DNA of 64,000 nucleotides from Stictocephala bisonia (GCA_035578905.1 JAQJVL010000057.1:2108001-2172000); one strand, 5' to 3'; counted from the first letter of the stretch, positions 27,001-36,093 are shown. A program made the numbers and translations. The notes: generated from the letters alone by a model not told the origin.

Positions 27001-29852
27001 TCAACTAGTGAAGTAAACATATTGAACTTTATTATTTGTTGTATATATTTGTTTGAAGAAAGATTGCCAGTTATAATCGTGTTACAATTAATTGTTGTTA
27101 CATTAAATCAGGTGCGAAGAGCAGGAGTCTTGGGGAGTGTTCACCGTTACGCAACGGCTATAATTCCACTACCTCAGCAGTCTGCTTTGACGTTTACTCC
27201 AGGAGCCGCAGGCCCAACAGTGTCAACACCGATTCTCAATGCAGCAGTGACGGTTGGTCTCAATCTTAAAGTTTTAATCTTTTAAGTTAGATTATAAATA
27301 TACCACTCGCCCACCCATACACGTACAGTGGTATTGACCCACCTGTCCACCCATACACGTACAGTGGTATTGACCCACCTGTCCACCCATACACATACAG
27401 TGGTATTGACAAACCCACCCACCCATACATGTACGTATAGGTATTTCTAAATTCTTTCTAAAATGTAAATTCCGATTTTAACTTGACTCCCACATTAATT
27501 GATTTAAATCAGTTATTTAGAGGGAAAACGAAACGACTAGCAATAGATGGATTATAACAGCATTCAACAAATTAAAATTATGCATAAATTAGATGAAAAA
27601 GCATATATATCATATGGATAAGTTATGGTCTTAATTATATTACATATATATATTTTATGTAAATGGAATATTTGTGCTAGTTATTTGATTAGTTAGTGAG
27701 GTCTGCCACTACTGCTGGTGTTTAAATTGTAGTACACTTTACACAGCTAATAATTAATGGAGATACAACATTTAGCATTGAATTAGAAATCTATCTTTGC
27801 ATAGAATTAATGGTTATGATAGGCCATATTAATTATAGTTAATTAATTAAGCATTAAATCAGATCAAGCAAGTAGGAAAGTTTAGTGTAAATGAATGGAT
27901 TCATAATTTTCTCCTGATGGTATAATTTTTTCTCTAAACGATAAATTGGAGCTTTAAAAATGTATTTATTATATCATTATTAGATATAAATAAATAAAAA
28001 TTTATTTACATCTGATTTAAGACATAAATTTTTAATGTTATCATGCCAAAGCTCTTATTTGAAGTATGGAATAATTATATTATTACAATGCTACATTGTA
28101 CGATTTAAATTGTAAAATGCAATAAAAAACTATATCCTGCTCAGCGAATATTAAGAAGCTAAAAATAAACTTAGCAAAGAAGATTAAAAATTCATAATGT
28201 AAATATATTGGTTAAACTTAGGATAAGCTCCAATTATTAACAGATTTCCTTTTTGTTCAGTAATAGTGAACTGGTAACGGATTATTACCATGGAGGACTG
28301 AGCAATAGGCCAAATAGTGACTTGTCTAATCAAATAGCTTATTATTTTATATTAAAAATAAGAGAATTTATTTTATATTATATGTGTATCAGCTATTCCT
28401 CTGATATGTTTATCCTGTTTCAATTTTAAAATTAAATTTAGTCTCTATGGTTATCACTGTCATGTGTTACATGAGTGAACTCTGTCAAAATACACAAGTG
28501 CAAAAAGTATACAAAATAAACTTAATATTGCTAGCAACATTTTTTTAAAATTAAGATTACCACCCAAAAGTATTAAAGGAAATAAGAAGAAGTTTTTTTG
28601 TACGATTTCATATACTTATCAAGGATATCGTTAAAATAAAGACATTTGGAAATTGATTTGGAACCACCCGCTCATAGATGTGTTTGATGTAATAATGTTA
28701 TAGGTTTTAAAAAAATTTAGCATCATTTGCTCACAAAAATTATAGTTATTTGTTAATTAAAATTCTGTTGCAGGAGAAGACTCACCCGATAAGTGTCTTA
28801 ATGATGATCTGTCTCTATCTCCACCTATCTCTGTTACGGGTGATCCACTAGACACTATTCCTTTTGAAGCACCAAGTAGAACAGTTGTCAGTAAAGGAAG
28901 TAAGAAGTGGATGGGAGAGTCCTCTGATAATGGCAAGACATCTGTGTTTGACTTTGATGAGGATGATAAAGACCCGGACATCAATGTCTCTCAAATTGAC
29001 GAAGAACCAATCCCAATGCTGATCCATCACTGTAAACAGGATTCTACAAATGCCAGCTTATTGGTCGAGGCAGCTTTAGATGCTGCTGAGAGAGAGATTG
29101 ATATTCCAGCTAAAATACCTTCGCCAGTGCCATTGGTATCAAGGAAAGAGCCTTACTCAAATTTTAAGGATACTCCATTGAGTTTGAGTAGGCCTGTCTC
29201 TCCCTTGGAGTACCCAGTTCACGACCAAAGCCAGTCTCCACACCTAGCAATGGACTCCTGCTACTCAACATCCATGAGCCCGAGGCACCCATATAGTCTG
29301 ATGTTCCCAGAAAGAACACTTCATTATGATTTTCGTTTTTCACCACCACCAAGTCAAATGGAAACTTATCATCTTGACGAGCCGAGGTATGAGCTTCAAA
29401 GGAGATCAGAAGAGAACTCAGGAGATGAAGGATTAAGTGAAGCTCAGAACTTAAGTTTAGGGTTGAAAAGCAAACCACTTCAGCTGGAAATTCCTTACAC
29501 CCCTGAGGAGCGTAGTTTTGAGACTGTGGAAGGTTTAGATATGTCAAGGACAAGTAGTTATCACCATCCCTTTGTCTCTGTGACTCCTAGGTATCCTCAT
29601 GCTGTGTACGAACCTAGGACCTATTCCCACACTGATGTTTTACGTGTTGTCAATTTTTCCCACAGTGTAGACCTATCTCTTCCAAGAAATCACCATCAGC
29701 TAACTCCTCCCATCAGTCAGAATATAATGGAACCAATGAGAATATTACCCTCCCCACCTCCTCTTTCTTTATACCAAGCTTATCCTCTGTCTACATCTCC
29801 CTACAACAGACCCCATTCACCTACTTATCACCATTATAGTACAACGTATTAA
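5953..29852 (+). CDS. PRDM-type PR/SET-domain C2H2 zinc-finger protein, complete 13-exon gene
   Basis: Probable nuclear DNA-binding regulator. Exons read from splice sites and frame: 5953-6149, 8131-8309, 10172-10478, 12472-12688, 14930-15166, 16475-16706, 18396-18505, 20109-20207, 22142-22289, 23324-23424, 24072-24175, 26473-26663, 28774-29852. They sum to 3201 nt, divisible by three, giving 1066 aa, and every junction restores the frame. Order: basic N-terminus (1-25), polar linker (66-270), zinc knuckle (C280-C292), PR domain (about 320-445), seven C2H2-like fingers (458-668), Pro/Ser/His/Tyr-rich tail (708-1066). Knuckle plus PR plus fingers is the layout of PRDM4/10/15-type proteins in established family knowledge; the exact ortholog is not assigned, so no symbol is given. 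The start is the first ATG after an in-frame stop at 5902; an additional 5' coding exon is not excluded. Exon 10 uses a GC donor. Confidence 0.9.
6466..6645 (+). mobile_element. tRNA-derived SINE, second family
   Basis: Box A TGGTCTAGTGG (6477) and box B GGTTTGAATCC (6522), then an unrelated body and a tail ATTGATTTGAATTTGAA after an AATAAAGA. The tail resembles that of the LINE ending at 18222, suggesting shared mobilisation machinery. Located in PRDM intron 1. Confidence 0.8.
6742..6912 (+). repeat. Dispersed ~170-bp repeat, copy 1
   Basis: Shares CACAAAAACAGCTGATA and flanking sequence with the reverse complement of 18830-18986, and partly with 27690-27760. No ORF; the class is unknown. 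Confidence 0.65.
7255..8075 (+). pseudogene. Degenerate non-LTR retrotransposon (reverse transcriptase C-terminal part)
   Basis: Frameshifted translation gives VKFLGINLQKGLTWKNHI, AKVSSGIFA, MAYYGLVYFHLSNE and RLQKRAVQ, the thumb/C-terminal blocks of jockey/CR1-like reverse transcriptases. Many stops and shifts. It ends in an (ATTG)n-type tail (TTTTGATTGATTGATTTT). Lies in PRDM intron 1. Confidence 0.75.
9035..9365 (+). pseudogene. Reverse transcriptase fragment interrupted by a SINE
   Basis: GVPYRSVLCPMLFLVAMND corresponds to the RT block GVPQGSVLGPLLF. After a SINE at 9122-9300 the frame resumes as FAYDTFFVSSDSD, the decayed YADD box. Nothing functional remains. Confidence 0.65.
9122..9300 (-). 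mobile_element. tRNA-derived SINE, third family
   Basis: Reverse strand begins CAGCCGGCGTGGTGGCTCAG; box A TGGCTCAGTGG, box B GGTTCGAATCC, ending in an A-rich tail (T-run 9129-9148 on +). A related, split copy lies at 15203-15465. Confidence 0.85.
11978..12020. repeat. (TA)n microsatellite
   Basis: About 20 TA units in PRDM intron 3. Similar short runs occur at 31004-31020, 33163-33194 and 59249-59280. Confidence 0.95.
12283..12328 (-). repeat. tRNA-Leu-like SINE head fragment
   Basis: AGGCTCAAAGTCCAGATGCC on + matches the head region of the SINE at 19540-19590. Only about 45 bases remain. Confidence 0.5.
12472..12688 (+). CDS. PRDM-type gene exon 4: zinc knuckle
   Basis: Residues 228-300. 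Near the end is CGDCELHHVQDAC, with C280, C283, H286/H287 and C292 as likely zinc ligands. This is the short knuckle placed just before the PR domain in several PRDM proteins. The acceptor is TTTTTCAG and the donor is a weak GTTTGA. The exon ends in phase 0, which also allows it to join the possible alternative exon at 13583. Confidence 0.85.
13583..13666 (+). other. Possible alternative terminal exon of the PRDM-type gene
   Basis: In intron 4, a good acceptor (TTAACTTTTTCAG) is followed by 27 codons in the phase left by exon 4, then TAA. An AATAAA lies downstream near 13829. If used, the product would stop after the zinc knuckle and lack the PR domain and all fingers. It could equally be chance open sequence; no homology is recognised. 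Confidence 0.25.
13894..14301. mobile_element. Candidate piggyBac-type MITE with TTAA duplications
   Basis: Flanked by TTAA at 13890-13893 and 14302-14305; ends CCTGATGACTAG and inverted CCTATTGAAGAT. Subterminal blocks CACGTCACATGACGT (13934) and the perfect palindrome CACGTCATATGACGTG (14270-14285) mirror each other. Short and weakly matched termini keep confidence moderate. Confidence 0.5.
14930..16706 (+). CDS. PRDM-type gene exons 5 and 6: PR/SET domain
   Basis: Exon 5 (14930-15166, residues 301-379) carries LPACLELRA and FFQFGPLVGQ, the early PR-domain strands. Exon 6 (16475-16706, residues 380-456) carries LSNWLRFIHPAP (W399) and VSVGEELLFWAE (434-442), matching the conserved NW and GEELLxW blocks of PR domains. 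The SET-type catalytic NHxC and GxG blocks are not evident, so methyltransferase activity should not be assumed. The intron between them holds a split SINE and one unit of the 36-bp minisatellite. Confidence 0.9.
15203..15465 (-). mobile_element. Third-family SINE copy, split by an insertion
   Basis: 15203-15280 matches the body of the 9122 SINE (AAAGTACCAACCG shared). 15422-15465 matches its tRNA part (GGGCTTTGAACCTTG). About 140 bases between them are foreign and include one 36-bp minisatellite unit. Confidence 0.6.
15361..15399. repeat. 36-bp minisatellite, single unit (locus E)
   Basis: One unit, CATACAGTGGTATTGACCCA then CCTGCCCACCCACACAC, inside the sequence that splits the SINE at 15203-15465. 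Confidence 0.75.
17182..18224 (+). mobile_element. 5'-truncated non-LTR retrotransposon in PRDM intron 6
   Basis: Begins at the catalytic box (FADDSNYLVSG) and stays open for 280 codons: KTNVVSLST, TTFLGLVIDANLNWDLHVD, SHVEYGIVLYGSA, QKKAIRIMLGL and PHHYNTRN, the thumb and C-terminal blocks of jockey/CR1-like elements. An AATAAAGA and a (TTGAA)n tail follow at 18190-18222. The intact frame makes it one of the youngest insertions here. The fingers/palm half and any endonuclease are missing, so it cannot move by itself. Confidence 0.85.
18396..26663 (+). CDS. PRDM-type gene exons 7-12: seven zinc fingers
   Basis: Exons 18396-18505, 20109-20207, 22142-22289, 23324-23424, 24072-24175 and 26473-26663. 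Ligands: ZF1 C458/C461/H474/H479; ZF2 C492/C495/H508/H513; ZF3 C521/C524/H537/C542 (CCHC); ZF4 C553/C556/H569/H574; ZF5 C586/C589/H602/H607; ZF6 C617/C620/H633/H637; ZF7 C645/C650/H663/H668 (four residues between cysteines). Introns cut fingers 2, 3 and 7 internally. ZF6 and ZF7 are joined by a TGEKP-like linker (SGIKPFK). The other linkers are longer, so this is not a simple tandem finger array. Confidence 0.92.
18830..18986 (-). repeat. Dispersed ~170-bp repeat, copy 2
   Basis: Reverse strand begins GGTTAGTTAGTGAGGTCTGC and runs through CACAAAAACAGCTGATAATT, matching 6742-6912. Confidence 0.65.
19368..19605 (-). mobile_element. tRNA-Leu-like SINE, best copy
   Basis: Reverse strand begins GAGCCGGTGGCCGAGCGGTC, with box A TGGCCGAGCGG and box B GGTTCGAATCT, then a body and A-rich tail. 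It lies in PRDM intron 7 in antisense orientation. A true tRNA gene is excluded by the extra body and the poor acceptor stem. Confidence 0.85.
19786..20108 (+). repeat. Minisatellite of splice-acceptor-like units before PRDM exon 8
   Basis: Irregular tandem units of about 45-60 bp, each built from ATTCATGTTTGCAG|G plus (C/T)ACTAAGTGGTTTAT and GTGGTATG. The last unit is the genuine acceptor TTCATGTTTCCAG|GTGTG of exon 8 (20109). TACTAA is branch-point-like. Confidence 0.8.
21014..21734. mobile_element. TAA-flanked MITE (PIF/Harbinger-like)
   Basis: GACCCCATTAGCCATGGGAT at the left and its near reverse complement at the right end. The inverted similarity continues through TACTTCAGTGGAGCAACT, about 50 bases. 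TAA stands on both sides (21011-21013, 21735-21737), as for PIF/Harbinger insertions. ORFs inside are shadows. Confidence 0.7.
22695..22800 (+). repeat. Dispersed repeat with GATGAATGAGTGTA motif
   Basis: GATGAGTGTAGATGAACGAGT here, GCATAGATGAATGAGTGTAG at 58517-58536, and the reverse complement near 34160-34200 appear related. The class is unknown. Confidence 0.45.
25350..26334. mobile_element. Non-autonomous piggyBac-type element
   Basis: TTAA on both sides (25346-25349, 26335-26338). Termini CCCTTTCAGGAGTA and inverted CCCTTTAAGGAGTA. Subterminal ACGTCAT/ATGACGT motifs occur in both orientations. 985 bp without a transposase ORF, in PRDM intron 11. Confidence 0.85.
27112..27252 (+). pseudogene. 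Decayed tandem duplicate of PRDM zinc-finger exon 12
   Basis: Lies in intron 12, about 640 bp after the real exon, same strand. It matches exon 12 (26473-26663) at both ends, including acceptor CAG|GTG and donor context G|GTTGGT. It is 141 nt long instead of 191, with about 50 nt lost from the middle. Read in the exon-12 phase it starts CEEQES, where the second zinc-ligand cysteine has become serine, and it hits a stop after about 16 codons. Inclusion would truncate the protein. Confidence 0.85.
27303..27440. repeat. 36-bp minisatellite, locus A
   Basis: Just over three copies of a unit containing CCACCCATACACGTACAGTG and GTATTGACCCACCTGT. Related loci in this window: 15361-15399, 37401-37533, 50695-50830 and 59048-59148. 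Confidence 0.9.
27690..27762 (+). repeat. Dispersed ~170-bp repeat, partial copy 3
   Basis: Starts TTAGTTAGTGAGGTCTGCCA like copy 2, then diverges after about 70 bases. Confidence 0.5.
28774..29852 (+). CDS. PRDM-type gene last exon: Pro/Ser/His/Tyr-rich C-terminal tail
   Basis: Residues 708-1066, ending in TAA. An acidic stretch (FDFDEDDKDPD) is followed by low-complexity sequence rich in SP/TP, His and Tyr, with short repeated themes such as SPLEYP, SPPPSQ, SPPPLS and SPTYHHY. There is no recognisable folded domain; a disordered regulatory tail is likely (inference). The acceptor is TTCTGTTGCAG. The frame follows exactly from exon 12 and not from the decayed exon copy at 27112. Confidence 0.88.
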
Positions 29853-30830
29853 TCCCTTTTATTAAGTATAAAATTACTGTTGTATCCTAAATAATTTTTG
29901 CTGTTTAGGTGTTTTTTTTTATTTGCTCAAAAGAGAATAAATGTCTGTATAGCTGTACAAAAAGGTAAATCTTAAGGTATTGAAGTTTTTAACTGTATTT
30001 ATATGAAGCCTAAAAGAGTGTACGTTTTGATTCTTAGGATGTCTCTACAATATTTGGTTGTAATTGATTTATTGTGTACCATAACTTAAAGACCATGTTG
30101 CTGCAAATTGGTTACTTGACTCAAAGGGAACTACAAAAGAAATATGTCTCATAAAGTATCCTGAACAAAAATGTTTCATATAAGTTATTATTTAGCTATT
30201 TTAAAATTTGAAAGTTAAGGTAATATTTGATTCATATTTTGAAGGTTAAGATATTACTTAATTTCCTAGTGCAATTTAGTTGAAAGTCAGTTTGGTTAAT
30301 TTCCCTTTTCTCTAGCTAGATGATACATTAAATGTAGTGACTGATTTGTTTTTTCAGGTATTCATAGTTATTCATTGTAGTGCAGTTTGTATTCATAATT
30401 TCAGCTATTTGTTTAAACCCTAGATCTAATACAGAATTGATTCTCTAATGTCACACTTTTTTCAATTCACGAGCGCCATTTAGTTTTTAATTAAAAAATA
30501 AAATATTAAATATGAATATTTAATTTAATATAGCATAATATCGCCTTTCTTCTCAATCATTATTAATAAAATTTCTAGTGTTATGATAAAAATTATCTAA
30601 GTCCATGAAAAGAATTTTACAAATTTTAACAACCTTAATGAAAATGCTAACTCTTTTTAGGGATAGTATTTATATAAACAATTATATGTTAAAGAATCGA
30701 AACAAATTTCAATATTTGAACTTTGAACCATCTTTAGGATTATTAAAATTATGTAAACACTACAATAGCTAAAATTTACCAAATTTGATTTGAAATAAAA
30801 ACATGACTTTTGTATTTTAATGTGTCTTAC
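29853..30830 (+). other. Probable 3' UTR of the PRDM-type gene
   Basis: AT-rich sequence without ORFs after the stop. AATAAA hexamers occur at 29936-29941 (84 bases after the stop) and 30794-30799, allowing short and long 3' ends. No other structure is seen until an (AT)n run near 31004. Confidence 0.5.
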
Positions 30831-31049
30831 ATTGTACTTTTGTGACTATGTTTACAGTGATATGGTTAAAAACTACTGTCATTATATTTCAATTTTTGGT
30901 TACTATCTTTATAAATCTCTAAAAATACAAAAAAACATATTTACGATGTAACAAAAAAACTGCTCTGTATGAAAAATTTAACTTTGTGACTCTAAAATCT
31001 TCATATATATATATATATATTTAGGTAAATTAAAATTAATAATGATATA

Positions 31050-31160
31050 AATTAAAATGAAATGAAATGAAATGAAATGAAATGAAAAACGTCTTTATTT
31101 AACCAGGCGAAGTTGGGACTAGAAAGTCCCTTCTTCCACTTAACCTGAAATGGCAGTATA
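31050..31160 (-). mobile_element. 3' end of a retroelement with pentanucleotide tail
   Basis: (AAATG)n at 31057-31086 is the complement of a CATTT-type tail. Beside it AAAACGTCTTTATTTAACCA is the complement of an AATAAAGACG end signal. Only the 3' end is visible. Confidence 0.55.
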
Positions 31161-31667
31161 CCTGTGAATATTAACAATCCAGCTCATTGGAACCTGTGTC
31201 TTATTAAAAATGGATACCAGCTCAAATCAGATTGTGAATGTTGGCTGAGTGCATTGCTTGACCTTGTATTACGAAGAAAGAGACTCTGATGCTTGAAATA
31301 CAAGTTAAAAAGAGCTCCTACAATCAATAATATGATTCTGAATCTTATCTAGTCAAAAAATAGCTGTTTCAAATCCTACCAAGCAATTCCATTTCATAAT
31401 CACATGCTAATATCGAATGCATATCATAGGATGGGAGGGTCATCACTTGTATGTGTGTGGGTGTTGGGAGGGTGAGTGGTTAGGCAAGGTCATCCAATCC
31501 AGTGCCTAAAGGGTAGTCAGCAGCTGTGTTATGTAATAGTTACAATTCCTCTTCTAACAGTAAGTACATGCCTCAAGTTCAAATACTCCTAGCCATCTTA
31601 ATATTCTGATTTGAGATCAAAAGTAATCTGGAAAATAAATAGTTGAAGCCAGCAATAGCGTTTTATT
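31161..31667. other. Non-coding region without recognised features
   Basis: Ordinary intergenic sequence between the retroelement end and the split SINE. No ORF, repeat or RNA signature recognised. Confidence 0.4.
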
Positions 31668-31719
31668 TTTTTTTTTAAGGATGCCATCTTTAACTTCACT
31701 CTACCCATTCCCCAAAGAC

Positions 31720-33604
31720 CAGTGTTTCCCAACGGGTGGTACGTGAGAATATTTCTGATCGGATGCAGATTTTTCAAACCACGAGGAAAATAAAGGTAAA
31801 TATTTTGACAAAGTGGAAAATATTTTCTTGTAAAGATGGAAATTCAATTTTGTAATAACAAGAAGCTCTTGCCTCAAAGAACATGTCAGTAAATTTAAGA
31901 AAAGTCTTAAAAGAGTGTGTGAAAGTAATAAATTTTATTAAGGGTTCTGCATTAAAATTGCAATCATATGCAATATAGTGTGAAGAAATGTGTAGCATTT
32001 AAAAACATCTATTATTCCAAACAGAAGTAAGATGGCTGTCAATAGAGAACATTGTAACCTGTCTGTTTGAACTGAGGTCTGAGGTATTAATATTTTTGTC
32101 TGAAAAGGACAACAATTATTTGAAATAATTTTTGGTGGACGAAGATTGGCTATAAACTCTGGTATATGTTGCTGATATTTTTTTCAGATTAAATATTTTA
32201 AATTTGGGCCTCCAGGTTCACATGAGAAGTTTTTCTATGAAAGACAAGATTAACTCATTTAATAAAACGTTAGATCTCTTCATTAAACAAACAGAACAGA
32301 AGGACATTTCTTCCTTTACAACACTCTCATCCTGGTTAAAAGATAATTATTTGATTGTTAGTAATGGTCTCCTCTTAGACATTGTGGAGCGTTTAAAAAC
32401 TCTTAAGATGAATTTAGAAAAATACTTCACCGAAACATGCTCTACAAATGATGATTGGGTTAAGAATACTTTTTTACAGAAAAACGTACCATCCAGCGTG
32501 GAAGCTAAAGAGAGTTTCATAGAACTTACCTGTTACAGTACAATGAAAAACTTTCACAGAGAAAAGTCTTGTTTCCTTCTGGATGTGTACAAAGAATGAA
32601 TACTGGTACCATGCAGTTTTTAATCAAGGCTCTTATAGTTTTAGTTTAATTTGTAACAACTTATATTTGTAAACTTGAGTTAGTTTACATAAAAAACAAA
32701 TACAGAAATATGCTAGCTGTAGAAAACGATTTGAGATTAAAGATAAGCTCAATTGACCCTGACATAGAAATGTTGTTAAAATAAAAGCAACAACAGGTTT
32801 CTCACTGATATTGTTTCCAAACAACTTTTATTATAATTCTTCACTATTTGACTGTGTTAATATCAATTTGATTTGTTTAGTTATATTCATAGCTATTCCA
32901 CAGAAGGTGACATTTTTATTGTTGCATTACCTCATTCGTAATCGATGTCCAGTTACCAGCGACTAACATTTTTTTCGCTATTTTGTTGAAAATAACATCC
33001 GATTCCAAATATGTTAATTTATTTTGTCAGAAAGTCGAGAAAGTCAGATAATCAAGAAAACGTGAAAAAATTCAAAATACTAAAGTTTACGTAATATATC
33101 CGTGTTGGTACTCAAATTGTGCAGATATGTACTGAACTTAAGTCCGAATTATGTCAATGCATATATGCATATATATATATATATATATATATATTTTAAG
33201 CGAAACTGTAAACAGACAATTTTGTTATTAATCGTGGCATTCTCAAATTACGAAAATGTATACTGAATACGAATAGTACGTTCAAAGTTTTACGATTAGT
33301 TGTGTTTTAAGCTTGTAAATTCAATAAAAACTTAAGACATTTCTAAAAATGACTAACGAAATAATACGACTACCCACCAACATTATCATTATTGGATTCA
33401 GGACGTTGTTTTGGACAAATCAATTAAACATTTCAAACTCATTGCTATCTGGGTGTCAGTATAATTAATCACCTATTTCCCCCCTTGATTAAGCAAAATG
33501 TGTGTATAATATTAAATTCATAAACAGGCCTACAACTAGTGGTACGCAAAGTCACCGGGAAAGCCTCAGGTGGTACTCCAGTATTGAAAGGTTGGGAACC
33601 ACTG
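31720..33604 (+). mobile_element. hAT transposon inserted in a SINE
   Basis: Left end CAGTGTTTCCCAAC; right end inverted CAGTGGTTCCCAAC. Flanking 8 bp CCAAAGAC and TCATAGAC match at 6 of 8, as expected for a decayed hAT target duplication. It carries a transposase remnant at 32204-32599. At 1885 bp it is too short for a full hAT, so it is an internally deleted copy. Confidence 0.85.
32204..32599 (+). pseudogene. hAT (ZBED5-like) transposase remnant
   Basis: About 131 codons including MKDKINSFNKTLDLFIKQ, DIVERLKTLKMNLEKYF, DDWVKNTF and IELTCYSTMKNF, a pattern of ZBED5/FAM200-type hAT transposases (family knowledge). The BED finger, catalytic residues and C-terminal dimerisation block are absent. 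Confidence 0.65.
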
Positions 33605-34470
33605 TCATAGACTATTGATCTGTGCAGGAAACTTATCAGAAACAGTAAGGGGGAGGGGGTACCAGTACAGTTCAAGGTGAATATTACTTATAAAAACTAA
33701 CAGTCAAGGCCAGAATTCAAACCTGCCCTATTTCTAAATCAGGCAAAAGTCCTGACGTCTTAGACCGCTGTCCCAAAGTAAATGAGTGCTATAACTCATC
33801 TACTTGGGGGCTAATTACTGTGGATATTCAAGCAGTGTTCGCATTAGTATATTAGAGAGAGAGAGAACATCAGAAGACTTGCCGTATAAGTCCACTAACA
33901 CAAGAATAGTCATACAAAAGAATCACATAATCACACAAATTTTCAGTACCACTGGCACTTTCTTCATGTGATTAGAGAGAGAGCCCCCCAGAGTTTAGAC
34001 ATTGTGCAAGGGAGACAACTGAGTAATCAGTTTGGCGAAAATCAGACAAACCTTCTTAGCTAAGTGGTAGGACCCTTAGTTGCCCTGACTATTGGGCTAT
34101 TAATGAATAGCCTTTTCTAAAAAAAAAAAAAAAAAAAAACATTCGACCTTACTCAATTGGCTACACTCATTCATCTAAACTCAATACACTCATTCTTCAC
34201 CCACGTTTGCTCAAGTTTTGAAGATTGGCATCTTATTAAATGAATAAATAAAATGAAAAATATTTGAATAGTGACTCAATTTGGCTGTGAGTCTGCAATA
34301 CGCAATTAATTATTGATCTATTACCAGTTTGAAAGAGTATTGTTACATGTATATGGTATTAAGAATACTGTATACTCTCCAGTAATAATAATTTATTGTA
34401 AACAGCATTAGAGATTTTAGCCTTAAACACAATTTTATAATGTTAATAAATTTTTTACAAAATCAATAAA

Positions 34471-34590
34471 AAATACTTTTTTCAAGGCCTTTCACCAGCA
34501 AAGCTGGCATAATCAGGCAACACAAAAATATAAAATTGAGTTGCCTGATGATGCCAGCTTTGCTGGTGAAAGGCCTCGAAAAAAGTATTT
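34471..34590. repeat. Long near-perfect fold-back (51-bp arms) with a hammerhead-like core
   Basis: Arms 34471-34521 and 34540-34590 pair at 49 of 51 positions around an 18-base loop. The right arm reads CTGATGA (34545-34551), a five-pair helix CCAGC/GCTGG with TTT loop, GAAA (34568-34571), GGCC, TC. That is the order of a hammerhead ribozyme core but with one extra base (T34552). The left arm carries the inverse with CTGATTA. Confidence 0.75.
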
Positions 34591-34721
34591 TTGAAGTTAC
34601 ACTTCTTTGCGCCCGTTAGACACTTTGGTCGAGAAACCGCGTCACGCTGAAAAGTAAGAACAAATTTTTAAGAACTATCGATTAATCGATTGTTAATCGA
34701 AGAAATTTAATCGAAGAAATT

Positions 34722-34757
34722 ACACCTATATTATCATGATAATGATAATATAGGTGT
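34722..34757. repeat. Perfect hairpin, 16-bp arms
   Basis: ACACCTATATTATCAT and its exact complement around GATA. The surroundings hold repeated AATCGA motifs (34678-34716). Confidence 0.9.
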
Positions 34758-35061
34758 ATAATATAATAATGAAGTTACGTATAATATATTGAAGATAAAT
34801 ATATTGAATAATATTGAAAAATGTCTTATATTTCATTTATATATCCTGTCTGTTTGTGTGCGTGAGTGGGTGTATGAGAATGACCAAAGAAGTATAACTT
34901 CCACCGTGTGGTCCGACGCACACCCAATTTTTTTTATTGGTGATTTTGTATACCAATATCAAAAATACCAATATCAACTCCATACCAATATATATCAGGA
35001 GGAATATCAATATCAACTCCATCTGAAATTTACAACAATTTTATATCTTTATAATGGTTAA

Positions 35062-36093
35062 ATTGTATTGTATGATTTAGTTTTCATTGTTAAATTTGTA
35101 GATGATGCTGTTTGGAAAGCAATATCCAAAATGAACACTTCATTTAGCATAACTTTTTTCATTGTAATTGGGTTTATCCTGTAACAAAGCAAGCAAATAA
35201 ATATATTGATAAAAAACTATTTGCTCCGTAGCAAAATTGTAAAATGGCGTTTATTTTTTTTATATAATGAATGTGTAGGTTGCCATAAATTGTATAGGAA
35301 ATTATTTATTCGTCCTCATTCTATAGCACTATGTTATCGGATCAGTCTATTGCAAAAACTGAGCTTTGATTTGTTTTGTTGTGGTCCCCTAACAATTCTA
35401 TAACACTAAACAAAGTGTAACTATAGTTTAGGTACCAAATTTATGAAACACCTGAAATACTGTTATTTATAAATTAATTTCTACAGTACTATTTTGTAAT
35501 TTCCAGTTATTTTTAGATGTAACAAGATAAATTAAATGGTTATAAAATATTTCAAAGTAGAAAAAATATGACTCATTTGACAATTTGAAATAGAGTTTTG
35601 GTGTTGTTTATTAGTACTTTACTGATGTTAACATTTTTTGCTCATTATAATTATGAATTATTTTATATTTTGGTTATTTGAAGTTTACCAAATGCTGCAT
35701 TTGTTACCAAAGACACTTTGTTAATTATTGTTAACTCTGTATATTAATTTATAAGTATTAATTTTGTATATCATAATATTGATTTAAAAAGTTTAAAGCA
35801 ACTAGAAAGTAAATCTATAATCAAATTTATAATTATGTTTTATTTATTCCTCCACAAAAATTTTGTTACTTCTCTGGGGCACAACGTTTTATGATTATTG
35901 TAAACAGTGAAATGAAAACATCTTGTCTAAGGTTAACTGAAAAAAAAAATGGAAATAGTGTAAGATATTACAGCCTTCTACAGTCGATGATCTGGGTGTA
36001 CAGTCACACAGTGAATTTTTGCAATTTCTGATTCTATTACATCACAAAGAATAGATCTACATATCTTATTGATTTTATGCAGCACAGGTACAT
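35062..36093. other. Intergenic AT-rich sequence
   Basis: No gene, repeat family or RNA signature recognised. Short ORFs here lack codon-like composition. Confidence 0.4.

Larger units (their letters stand above)
31668..33775 (-). mobile_element. tRNA-Leu-like SINE split by a hAT insertion
   Basis: The tail half is 31668-31719 and the head half is 33605-33775. Removing 31720-33604 makes the SINE continuous with the copies at 4598 and 19368 (CATAGACTATTGATCTGTG junction region). This dates the hAT insertion after the SINE. Confidence 0.85.

Noticed and set aside
27303..27440. CRISPR-like regular repeats
   Set aside because: Contiguous eukaryotic minisatellite without unique spacers.
29164..29553. 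129-codon ORF on the - strand
   Set aside because: Antisense shadow of the PRDM last exon, whose + frame is fixed by splicing.
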